From the NCBI RefSeq assembly GCF_036206005.1, contig NZ_CP108143.1:6663501-6727500 (forward strand): a DNA stretch of 64,000 bases, in the 5' to 3' direction. This document shows positions 57,476 through 64,000 of this stretch, piece by piece. Numbering within the stretch: the first letter of the stretch is position 1; each line of letters starts with the position of its first letter. The position numbers were made by a program, and so were the translations under genes. Below the pieces are notes generated by a model. That model saw only the letters and a program-made list of their open reading frames with translations, was not told the DNA's origin and did no database searches. Source of the stretch: Streptomyces sp. NBC_00178 (GTDB lineage Bacteria; Actinomycetota; Actinomycetes; Streptomycetales; Streptomycetaceae).

Positions 57476-58515
57476 CGGAAGCTCTCGGGGTGCAGGCCGC
57501 GGGCGAGATCCCCGACCGCGTAGGCCGACCGGATCCCGACCAGGGTCGCGGTCAGCGGCAGGACGACGAACCGCTTGTTCCTGATCGCCGGCACGTCGGC
57601 GAGCGCGGGCTGGGAGAGGAGGTACTTCTCCTTCTGCTCGATGCTGTCGGAGCCCGCGTAGTCGTAGATGGCGATGGCCTCCGGCCTGCGCTCCACGACC
57701 TGCTCCCAGGAGACGTCCCCGAAGACGTCGTCCAGGTCCGCGAAGACGTTCTTCCCGCCGGCGAGCCGGATCAGTTCCGTGCCGAGGCTCTTGCCGCCCG
57801 CGGTGAACGCCGACTTGTCGCCGCTGTCGTAGACGAACACCGGCACGTCCGCCTCGCCGTCGACCGCGGAGGCGGCCTTGCCGACACGGCCCTTCAGGTC
57901 CGACACGAGCGAGTCGGCGCGCCCCGGCACACCGAAGATCGTGCCGATGGTGCGTATCTCCTCGTACGTGTCCTCCATCGTCACCTGCTTCTTGCCGCAG
58001 TACTCGCGGTTGAGGTAGGTGTCGATGCCCGCGTCGGCGAACGCCTTGCGGGAGCGGCCCTCCTTCTCGCCGAACGCGCTGCCGTAGCCGCCGTAGACGA
58101 GATCGGGCTCGGCGTCCAGGACCGTCTCGAACGACGGCTCCTCCTCGGCGAGCTCCGGGACGGCCTCGTAGGCCTTCCTCAGTTCCGGCAGTACGGACGA
58201 GTCCGGGTAGGCGGTCCCGACCATGCGGTCCCCGAGACCGAGGGCGAGCATCAGCTCCGCCGGATGCTGGTGGATGGTGACGACCCGGGCCGGAGGCCGC
58301 GTGTACGTCGTCTTCACACCGCAGTTGTCGATGGTGACCGGGAAGCCGGCGGGCGACGACGCCGCGGCCCCCGGGTCGTCACCCGGGCCGTCGGACGAGC
58401 CGCAGCCCGCCGTCAGCGCGAGCGCCGACAGAGCGAGTACGCCGGCCGCCGTGCGCAGGGCGCCGCGCCTGCGGGAGTTGAGTGCGTGAGGGAAAAGGGG
58501 CATGCCTGTGAACAC
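57472..58515 (-). CDS. Corrinoid-binding lipoprotein, BtuF type
   Basis: A 347-residue lipoprotein (lipobox LTAGC at about residue 38) of the class III periplasmic-binding family: TRPPARVVTIHQHPAELMLALGLGDRMVGTAY, EPDLVYGGYGSAFG, and FVYDSGDKSAFTAGGKSLGTELIRLAGGKNVFADL. It would deliver cobalamin or a precursor to the permease. The GTG at 58515 is chosen over ATG 58503 because AGGAGG lies 6 nt upstream of the GTG. The leader contains a cobalamin riboswitch, so uptake should be shut off when B12 is plentiful. Confidence 0.9.
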   Translation of the reverse strand: MFTGMPLFPHALNSRRRGALRTAAGVLALSALALTAGCGSSDGPGDDPGAAASSPAGFPVTIDNCGVKTTYTRPPARVVTIHQHPAELMLALGLGDRMVGTAYPDSSVLPELRKAYEAVPELAEEEPSFETVLDAEPDLVYGGYGSAFGEKEGRSRKAFADAGIDTYLNREYCGKKQVTMEDTYEEIRTIGTIFGVPGRADSLVSDLKGRVGKAASAVDGEADVPVFVYDSGDKSAFTAGGKSLGTELIRLAGGKNVFADLDDVFGDVSWEQVVERRPEAIAIYDYAGSDSIEQKEKYLLSQPALADVPAIRNKRFVVLPLTATLVGIRSAYAVGDLARGLHPESFR

Positions 58516-58556
58516 GTGAAGCCTCCTGGGGAGTCCGCGCTCCTCGGATCGGGCCC

Positions 58557-58712
58557 GCGACAGGCCAGTGTCCTGACTCCCGGGATCGGCGCCCCCGCTC
58601 CGCCGCGCGGTGCGCGGTGGCATGCGGAGGGTCCGCGTTCCCCGGTCACAGTGGCGGGACCGTGCCGGATTCACACCGGCTTCCTGTCTCCCGTCGCGGC
58701 GATGACCAGGTG
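58557..58712 (-). ncRNA. Cobalamin riboswitch of the corrinoid importer
   Basis: Reading the minus strand from about 58712: GACAGGAAGCCGGTG, TGAATCCGGCACGG, then TCCCGCCACTGTGACC, and at the 3' end AGTCAGGACACTGGCCTG. These are the conserved core and B12-box elements in the expected order. A TAGGAT -10 lies just upstream (58718-58713). It ends about 40 nt before the BtuF-like start. Confidence 0.9.
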
Positions 58713-58837
58713 ATCCTACGTTCTGCCGGGACGGGGCGGGACGGGCCCCCGTCCGCACGCTCGCGCGGGCCGCCCCGCCTCGGGTGCCCGCAGCCGCCCC
58801 GGGGCTGCCCGCCGCGCCACCGGTCGCCGGATGCCAT

Positions 58838-59001
58838 GATGGTCCACGACAGGGCGACGGCGGCCCGAGGAAGCCGGTGCGAATCCGGCGCGGTCCCGCC
58901 ACTGTGATCGGCGAGCGGATCCCGCGACGTCCACCGCCCCCCACGGGGGCGGGAAGGACGGGACGAGCCACGACCCGAGAGCCAGGAGACTCACGCGGTC
59001 G
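58838..59001 (+). ncRNA. Cobalamin riboswitch of the ferredoxin-reductase pair
   Basis: Plus-strand elements in order: GAGGAAGCCGGTGCGAATCC (58867 onward), CGGTCCCGCCACTGTGA near 58890-58908, and AGAGCCAGGAGACTCAC near 58978-58993. It is head-to-head with the importer riboswitch, only about 125 bp apart. The ferredoxin ATG lies about 50 nt downstream. Confidence 0.9.
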
Positions 59002-59052
59002 CCTCCTCGACGTACCCCGGGGCGGATCTCCCCGGAGAGAGGGGGGTTCGGC

Positions 59053-59454
59053 ATGTCCGAGAACCCGGCCGAAGAGGTCTTCGGCAGCACCGTGCCACCA
59101 CCGGTGACGGGGCGGGTGCCCTGCCGGATCGTCGTGTGCCGGGACTGCTGCTGCGGCAGCCCCAAGGTGACCGGGGACCACGCGGCGCAGACCGCGCGGC
59201 TGCGCGGCGCGGCACCGGTGCGGGTCTCCGAATGCCTCGACGTGTGCGACCAGGCCAACGTCGTCGTCGTACAGCCCTCCACCGAGGGCAGGGCCGCGGG
59301 AGCCCGGCCCGTCTGGCTGGGTCTGGTCAACGACCCGGACGCCACCGAGGACATAGCCGCCTGGGCACGTGCCGGCGGCCCCGGGGTCGCGCCCCGGCCG
59401 GCGATCCTCGATCTGTACGCCTTCGCTCCCCCTCGGCGCCGTGCGGCCACCTGA
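59053..59454 (+). CDS. Thioredoxin-like [2Fe-2S] ferredoxin
   Basis: A 133-residue protein with the fold of thioredoxin-like ferredoxins: IVVCRDCCCGSPKV near residue 28 and VRVSECLDVCDQANVVVVQP near 56 supply the cysteine ligands. Similar proteins accompany cobalamin genes in actinomycetes and may feed electrons to corrin-ring cobalt reduction. Under a cobalamin riboswitch, so expressed when B12 is scarce. ATG follows a GAGGGGGG stretch. Its last 14 nt overlap the FhuF-like gene. Confidence 0.87.
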   Translation: MSENPAEEVFGSTVPPPVTGRVPCRIVVCRDCCCGSPKVTGDHAAQTARLRGAAPVRVSECLDVCDQANVVVVQPSTEGRAAGARPVWLGLVNDPDATEDIAAWARAGGPGVAPRPAILDLYAFAPPRRRAAT

Positions 59455-60154
59455 GCGGGTGCCACCGGGCCCGCCCGACGCCGCACGCGCGCCGGGCGAC
59501 GCCGTGGCGAGCGCTCTGGCCGAGGTGGCGGCGCTGGGTGGCTTCTTCGCGCTGCGCACGGACGCGCCCGACGAAGGCTGGCACCCCGTCGGCGCGTCCT
59601 ACGCCCGTGGTTTCGCCGACCTGGCCACGGCCGTCGCCGACCGGTACCGCACGGATCTGCGCGTCGGCGTGTCCATCGCCCAGCTCGGCCACGCGGCACG
59701 CCTCTGGTCACCCGTGCTGGCCTGCACGCTGCTCCACGGCATCGTGCCGGACCTGGACACCCTGCGCAGGGAGGACACCGGCTCGGCACTCGGGCTGCCT
59801 GCCCCCGCCGGGTGGTACGCCGACCGCCTCGCGGAACCCGAACACACCCTCGGCGCCCAGGTCATGGACCATCTGGCACGGCTGGAGGCCGGTCTGGCCG
59901 TCAGGATCGCACCACGCCTGCTGGACGGCAACGCCGCCTCCGCGCTGATGGGTTCGGCCGGCGTCCTGCTGGCCGCCCGTCCGGACATCCGGGGGCCGCT
60001 CACCCGCCTGGTGGACCGACTGCTCGGCACGGGGCGGCTCGTGGGAACGGGCTCGGTCACCGGACCGGGCCTGGGCTTCCGCCGGCGCAGCTGCTGCCTC
60101 TACTACCGGACGCCGGGCGGCTCGACGTGCGGGGACTGCTGCCTCGCCCGCTGA
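59441..60154 (+). CDS. FhuF-like [2Fe-2S] reductase
   Basis: A 237-residue protein whose C-terminus has the FhuF cluster signature C-C-x10-C-x2-C (RRSCCLYYRTPGG then TCGDCC). The N-terminal part is helical without a strong motif. FhuF proteins reduce ferric siderophores in the cytosol. Here the shared cobalamin riboswitch and ferredoxin partner suggest a role with corrinoids, for example reducing cobalt, which is my inference. The GTG at 59441 lies inside the ferredoxin gene and lacks a good ribosome site; translational coupling probably starts it. Confidence 0.8.
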   Translation: MRPPERVPPGPPDAARAPGDAVASALAEVAALGGFFALRTDAPDEGWHPVGASYARGFADLATAVADRYRTDLRVGVSIAQLGHAARLWSPVLACTLLHGIVPDLDTLRREDTGSALGLPAPAGWYADRLAEPEHTLGAQVMDHLARLEAGLAVRIAPRLLDGNAASALMGSAGVLLAARPDIRGPLTRLVDRLLGTGRLVGTGSVTGPGLGFRRRSCCLYYRTPGGSTCGDCCLAR

Positions 60155-60187
60155 GCCGTGCCGCTGACGCGGACGTGGCGCCGCGAG

Positions 60188-60221
60188 GGCACCGGCCGGG
60201 GCGACCGCCCCGGCCGGTGCC
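60188..60221. terminator. Very stable bidirectional hairpin
   Basis: 14-bp perfect GC-rich stem (60188-60201 with 60208-60221) and 6-nt loop between the convergent FhuF-like and metE genes. Confidence 0.8.
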
Positions 60222-60231
60222 GCCCGGTGGG

Positions 60232-62550
60232 TCAGGACGCGGTGAGCTCGTCCCTCACCGTGCGGGCCGCCGCGACCAGGCTTTCCAGCGACGCCCTGGT
60301 CTCCGGCCAGCCACGGGTCTTGAGACCGCAGTCCGGGTTGACCCACAGGCGCTCCGCCGGGATCGCCCGCAGTCCGGCGCGCAGAAGGTCCGCCGCCTCC
60401 CCGGCGGACGGCACGCGGGGCGAGTGGATGTCGTACACCCCGGGCCCGGCCTCGCGCGGGTATCCGTGGGCCGCGAGTTCGTGGGCGACCTGCATGTGCG
60501 AACGCGCGGCCTCCAGGCTGATGACGTCGGCGTCGAGGTCGTCGATGGCCTGCACGATGTCACCGAACTCGGCGTAGCACATGTGCGTGTGGACCTGGGT
60601 GTCCGGGCGTACCCCGCTGGTCGTCAGCCGGAACGCCTCGGTGGCCCAGCCGAGGTAGGCGGGACGGTCCGCGGCCCGCAGGGGCAGTGTCTCCCGCAGT
60701 GCCGGCTCGTCCACCTGGATGACCGAGGTGCCCGCGGCCTCCAGGTCACGGACCTCGTCGCGCAGGGCGAGCGCGACCTGGCGGGCGGTGTCCCCGAGCG
60801 GCTGGTCGTCCCGCACGAAGGACCAGGCCAGCATGGTGACCGGACCCGTGAGCATGCCCTTGACCGGACGGTCGGTGAGCGACTGGGCGTACGTCGTCCA
60901 GCCCACGGTCATCGGTCCGGGGCGGGAGATGTCGCCGGCCAGGACCGGAGGGCGGACGTAGCGGGTGCCGTAGGACTGCACCCAGCCGTGCCGGGTGGCG
61001 AGGTAACCCGTCAGCCGTTCGGCGAAGTACTGCACCATGTCGTTGCGTTCGGGCTCGCCGTGCACCAGCACGTCCAGCCCGGCCTTCTCCTGATACGTGA
61101 TCACTTCCTGGATCTCGGCCCTGATGCGCTCGTCGTAGGCGGCCGCGTCGATGCGCCCCGCCCGCAGACCGGCGCGTGCGGCGCGCAGTTCGCCGGTCTG
61201 CGGGAACGAGCCGATGGTCGTCGTCGGCAGCAGGGGCAGGCCGAGCCGGGCGCGCTGGGACGCGGCCCGTTCCCCGTACGGCAGGGTGCGACGGGCGTCC
61301 GCCCCGGTCACCGCGGCCGCGCGGGCCCGCACGGCCGGATCACGGGTGACGGCGGAGGTCCGGCGGGAGGTGAGGCCCGCCCGGTTGGCCGCCAGCGCGG
61401 CCGCCACGGCCCCGGTGCCCCGGGCCAGCCCCGCGGCGAGGGTCACGATCTCCTCGGTCTTCTGCCGCGCGAAGGCCAGCCAGCGCAGCACCTGCGGATC
61501 GATTTCCCGCTCGGCGGCCGCGTCGAGCGGGACGTGCAGCAGGGAGCACGAGGACGCCACATCGACCCGGCCGGCCAGCCCCAGCAGCGTGCCGAGGGTC
61601 GACAGGGACCTCTCCAGGTCGTTGATCCAGATGTTGCGGCCGTTCACGACCCCCGCGACCAGACGCTTCCCGGGCAGTCCGCCGACGGCGGCCAGATCGT
61701 CGACCTGGACGGCGGCGGTCTCCGTGAAGTCGAGCGCGAGCCCTTCCACCGGTGCCTTGGCGAGCAGCGGGAGCGCCTCGCCGAGACGTCCGAAGTAGGA
61801 GGCGACGAGGAGCTTCGGCCGGTCGGTGAGCGAACCGAGGTCGCGGTAGGCGCGTTCGCACGCGCCGAGTTCCGCCCGGGAGCGGTCCTGGACGAGAGCC
61901 GGCTCGTCGAGTTGCACCCACTCGGCGCCGGCCGCCCGCAGGTCGGCGAGGACTTCGGCGTACACCGGCAGCAGGCGGTCCAGGAGCGTGAGCGGGTCGA
62001 AGTCCTCGGCCACACCGGGGGCCGGCTTGGCGAGGAGCAGGTAGGTGACCGGACCGACGAGTACGGGCCGGGCGGTCAGGCCCAGAGCGACGGCCTCCGT
62101 GAGCTCGGCGACCTGCCTGCCCGAGTCGGCGGTGAAGACCGTGCCGGGGCCGAGCTCCGGCACCAGATAGTGGTAGTTGGTGTCGAACCACTTGGTCATC
62201 TCGAGCGGCGCGACGTCCTGGGTGCCGCGGGCCATCGCGAAGTACCCGTCCAGCGGATCGGCGGCCACCGCCTCGCGGTGGCGGTCGGGGATCGCCCCGA
62301 CCATGACGCTCGTGTCGAGCACGTGGTCGTAGAGGGAGAAGTCACCGGTCGGGACCTCGTCGATGCCGGCCCCGGCGAGCTGCAGCCAGTTGGTGCGCCG
62401 GAGCGTGGCCGCGGTGGCGCGCAGGGCGTCCGCGGTGACGGCGCCCTTCCAGTAGCCCTCGGTCGCCTTCTTCAGTTCCCGGTTCCGGCCCTGCCGGGGG
62501 TAGCCGTGCACGGTGGACCGCGCCGCCGAGGCTGTGGACTGGTTGGTCAC
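60232..62550 (-). CDS. metE: Cobalamin-independent methionine synthase
   Basis: The 772-residue enzyme transfers a methyl group from methyltetrahydrofolate (polyglutamate) to homocysteine. The N-terminal half starts with VHGYPRQGRNRELKKATEGYWKG; the C-terminal half carries TTTIGSFPQT, EPERNDMVQYF and the zinc ligands HTHMC and WVNPDCGLKTR. Full-length for MetE. GTG start with AAGGAG 6 nt upstream. The long leader (about 370 nt) includes a cobalamin riboswitch, so it is made only when B12 is too low for MetH. Confidence 0.96.
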   Translation of the reverse strand: MTNQSTASAARSTVHGYPRQGRNRELKKATEGYWKGAVTADALRATAATLRRTNWLQLAGAGIDEVPTGDFSLYDHVLDTSVMVGAIPDRHREAVAADPLDGYFAMARGTQDVAPLEMTKWFDTNYHYLVPELGPGTVFTADSGRQVAELTEAVALGLTARPVLVGPVTYLLLAKPAPGVAEDFDPLTLLDRLLPVYAEVLADLRAAGAEWVQLDEPALVQDRSRAELGACERAYRDLGSLTDRPKLLVASYFGRLGEALPLLAKAPVEGLALDFTETAAVQVDDLAAVGGLPGKRLVAGVVNGRNIWINDLERSLSTLGTLLGLAGRVDVASSCSLLHVPLDAAAEREIDPQVLRWLAFARQKTEEIVTLAAGLARGTGAVAAALAANRAGLTSRRTSAVTRDPAVRARAAAVTGADARRTLPYGERAASQRARLGLPLLPTTTIGSFPQTGELRAARAGLRAGRIDAAAYDERIRAEIQEVITYQEKAGLDVLVHGEPERNDMVQYFAERLTGYLATRHGWVQSYGTRYVRPPVLAGDISRPGPMTVGWTTYAQSLTDRPVKGMLTGPVTMLAWSFVRDDQPLGDTARQVALALRDEVRDLEAAGTSVIQVDEPALRETLPLRAADRPAYLGWATEAFRLTTSGVRPDTQVHTHMCYAEFGDIVQAIDDLDADVISLEAARSHMQVAHELAAHGYPREAGPGVYDIHSPRVPSAGEAADLLRAGLRAIPAERLWVNPDCGLKTRGWPETRASLESLVAAARTVRDELTAS

Positions 62551-62721
62551 GGAGATCTCCTTCGCGAGATGAATCCCTGAGATCCCGGAGACGGGACGAG
62601 AGCGCGAAGTGGTGACGCACCGGACGGGACGATCGCGCGCATCGGGCGCGGAGCCGCCTGGTGTGTACGCCGACCCGCCCACGAGGTCACCGGGATGTCC
62701 GCGCGCGGTCGGGCCGTGCGC

Positions 62722-62897
62722 GGGCAGTGGCAGGTCTTCGGACTCGCGGGCACGCCCTCGTGACATGAGGACACCTAGTGGCCGTCGCTTCCCAGGCCCG
62801 TTCACGGACCCAGTGCGTATGACGGCGGTCGTTCCCGCTCACCGCTGCGGGGCAGTCCCGGATTCCCACCGGGTTCCCTCTTACGACGCTCCCGCCT
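62722..62897 (-). ncRNA. Cobalamin riboswitch of metE
   Basis: Minus strand, in order: AAGAGGGAACCCGGTGGGAA (from 62883), TCCGGGACTGCCCCGCAGCGG, TGAGCGGGAACGAC, then CCTGGGAAGCGACGGCC and GCCCGCGAGTCCGAAGACCTGCC at the 3' end. A TAGGGT -10 lies upstream (62933-62928). The stretch from 62551 to 62721 links it to metE. Confidence 0.9.
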
Positions 62898-63065
62898 GGC
62901 GGACGGGGCGAACCAGCTGCACCCTCCACCCTACGGGCCCGCCGGGGCGGGCCGCGCATCCTTCCCGCCATTCGGACGGGGCGGGGCGCGGTGGGCGCGG
63001 ACGCCTCGGCGGCCCCGCGCGCACCACGCCCCCGGACTCCCGCGCGGGCCGTGGAGCCTGCGGCG

Positions 63066-64000
63066 CTACCGGTCCTTCGCCAGCGCGACGAGTTCGGCGA
63101 ACAGGCCTCCCGCGTGCACGAGTTCGTCGTACGTCCCCTGCTCCGTCACGCGTCCCCGGCTCATGACCAGGACGCGGTCGGCCAGGCGGGTGTTCTCCAG
63201 CTGGTGCGTGACGACGACGGTCATGCGCTCGGGGGCGATGCGTTTGATCTCCAGGAAGATCTGGTGCTCCCCGCGCGCGTCCATCTGCGAGGTCGGCTCG
63301 TCGAGGATGAGCAGCGGGGTCCGCCGGTAGAGAGCCCGCGCGCACACCAGACGCTGCCACTGACCGCCGGACAGTTCGGCCCCTCCCCACAGTTCCTTGG
63401 CCAGCAGGGTGTCGAGCCCCTGCGGCAGCTTCTCCAGCGCGTCCCGCATGCCGACGGCGTCGACGGCTTCCCACACGGGGCCGTCGTCATACGTCCTGGG
63501 CTGGCCGAGGGTGATGTTCTCGCGGGCACGCAGCGGCCAGCAGGCGAAGTTCTGGGGGACGAGGGCGGTGCGCTTCCACACGGAGTCCGGGTCGGCCCCG
63601 GCGAGATCGGTGCCGTCCCACAGGACCCGGCCCCTGTCGGCGAGGAGGATGCCGGTGACGAGTTTGGCCAGGGTCGACTTGCCGGACCCGTTCTCGCCGA
63701 CGACGGCCACGATCTCGCCGCGGCGCAGCGTGAGCGAGACACCGGCGACGGCGGGTTCGCTCTTCCCGGGGTAGCGGTAGACCACCTCGTCGAGGCGGAT
63801 CTCGTCCACCCGGCCGGGGACGGTCGCGGCGCCTCGCCGGGGAGCGCGCTCGGCGGCCAGGTCGAGGAAGGCGCGCATGTCCGCGAGGTACAACGAGGTG
63901 TGGAACATGGCGGCGCCGTGGATCACGAACTGCGACAGCGCGGCGAGCGCCGTCTGTACGGCGACGACCGCGGTGGCGGCGACCGGCAGGGCCACCCGCC
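63066..64000 (-). CDS. ABC transporter permease-ATPase, 5' part beyond the window
   Basis: The visible C-terminal part of about 310 residues begins within the last transmembrane region (VAATAVVAVQTALAALSQFVIHGAAMFHTSLYLADM) and continues into an ABC cassette: DEIRLDEVVYRYPG, Walker A GENGSGKST, signature LSGGQWQRL, Walker B LLILDEPTSQMD and H-loop VVVTHQLEN. This is the fused membrane-ATPase type of exporter, as in multidrug or peptide exporters. The 5' end lies outside, so substrate and start cannot be judged. The gap from 62898 to 63065 contains the metE promoter and no other gene. Confidence 0.88.
   Translation of the reverse strand, partial: RVALPVAATAVVAVQTALAALSQFVIHGAAMFHTSLYLADMRAFLDLAAERAPRRGAATVPGRVDEIRLDEVVYRYPGKSEPAVAGVSLTLRRGEIVAVVGENGSGKSTLAKLVTGILLADRGRVLWDGTDLAGADPDSVWKRTALVPQNFACWPLRARENITLGQPRTYDDGPVWEAVDAVGMRDALEKLPQGLDTLLAKELWGGAELSGGQWQRLVCARALYRRTPLLILDEPTSQMDARGEHQIFLEIKRIAPERMTVVVTHQLENTRLADRVLVMSRGRVTEQGTYDELVHAGGLFAELVALAKDR

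Overview
The window is very GC-rich, with strong third-position GC bias, many GTG starts, 4-bp overlapping gene pairs and protein families typical of Streptomyces (DUF574 methyltransferase, dodecin, class F sortase, egtABCD, actinobacterial sdhCAB). It looks like ordinary chromosome of a Streptomyces or very close relative. From memory, the order lipoprotein / DUF574 / rmdA / lysR / sdhCAB / ols genes / egtABCD / trxC resembles the S. coelicolor SCO09xx-SCO088x region. No transposase, integrase, phage gene or CRISPR array was seen.

Layout. 1-3.6 kb: a DUF4239 membrane protein, a secreted polyproline protein, a repeat lipoprotein and a DUF574 methyltransferase. 3.6-10.3 kb: RmdA-type PAS-GGDEF-EAL c-di-GMP enzyme, a LysR regulator divergent from a type-B succinate dehydrogenase operon (sdhCAB) with a LysR box between them. 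10.3-16 kb: a UvrA paralogue, small stress-type proteins (DUF6381-like, PfpI/DJ-1, dodecin) and an orphan sugar-binding lipoprotein. 16-23.5 kb: ornithine-lipid acyltransferases (olsB-olsA) converging on the ergothioneine operon egtABCD, then a bacterial-type PARG and a PemK/MazF-like gene. 23.5-27.4 kb: GH18 protein, a thioredoxin with a consensus sigma-R promoter divergent from a flavin disulfide-oxidoreductase-like enzyme, and a divergent tRNA-Trp. 27.7-33 kb: SDR, CrtI-like oxidase, small proteins, acyl-CoA dehydrogenase. 33-38.8 kb: a membrane protein of unknown function, two Tat-exported amidohydrolases and a GntR regulator with matching operator copies. 39-45.6 kb: three regulator/target pairs (ArsR-MFS, TetR-AidB-like dehydrogenase, MerR-old yellow enzyme), each with a visible operator. 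46-53 kb: a PAS-GAF-phosphatase-like-HATPase signalling protein whose phosphatase domain has lost its metal ligands, then a response regulator / histidine kinase / surface protein / class F sortase module. 53-55.5 kb: a secreted GH92 mannosidase behind a LacI-type palindrome. 55.5-62.9 kb: a vitamin B12 locus with three cobalamin riboswitches controlling a BtuFCD-type importer, a ferredoxin plus FhuF-like reductase pair, and B12-independent methionine synthase metE. The window ends inside an ABC exporter gene.

No wholly new multi-gene system was found. The most interesting items are the degenerate phosphatase-kinase protein, the three-riboswitch B12 circuit, the atypical tRNA-Trp, the sigma-R thioredoxin/oxidoreductase pair, the kinase-sortase module, and the GntR and MerR regulatory architectures. 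Family assignments come from reading translated sequence and recalled family motifs; no database search was run.
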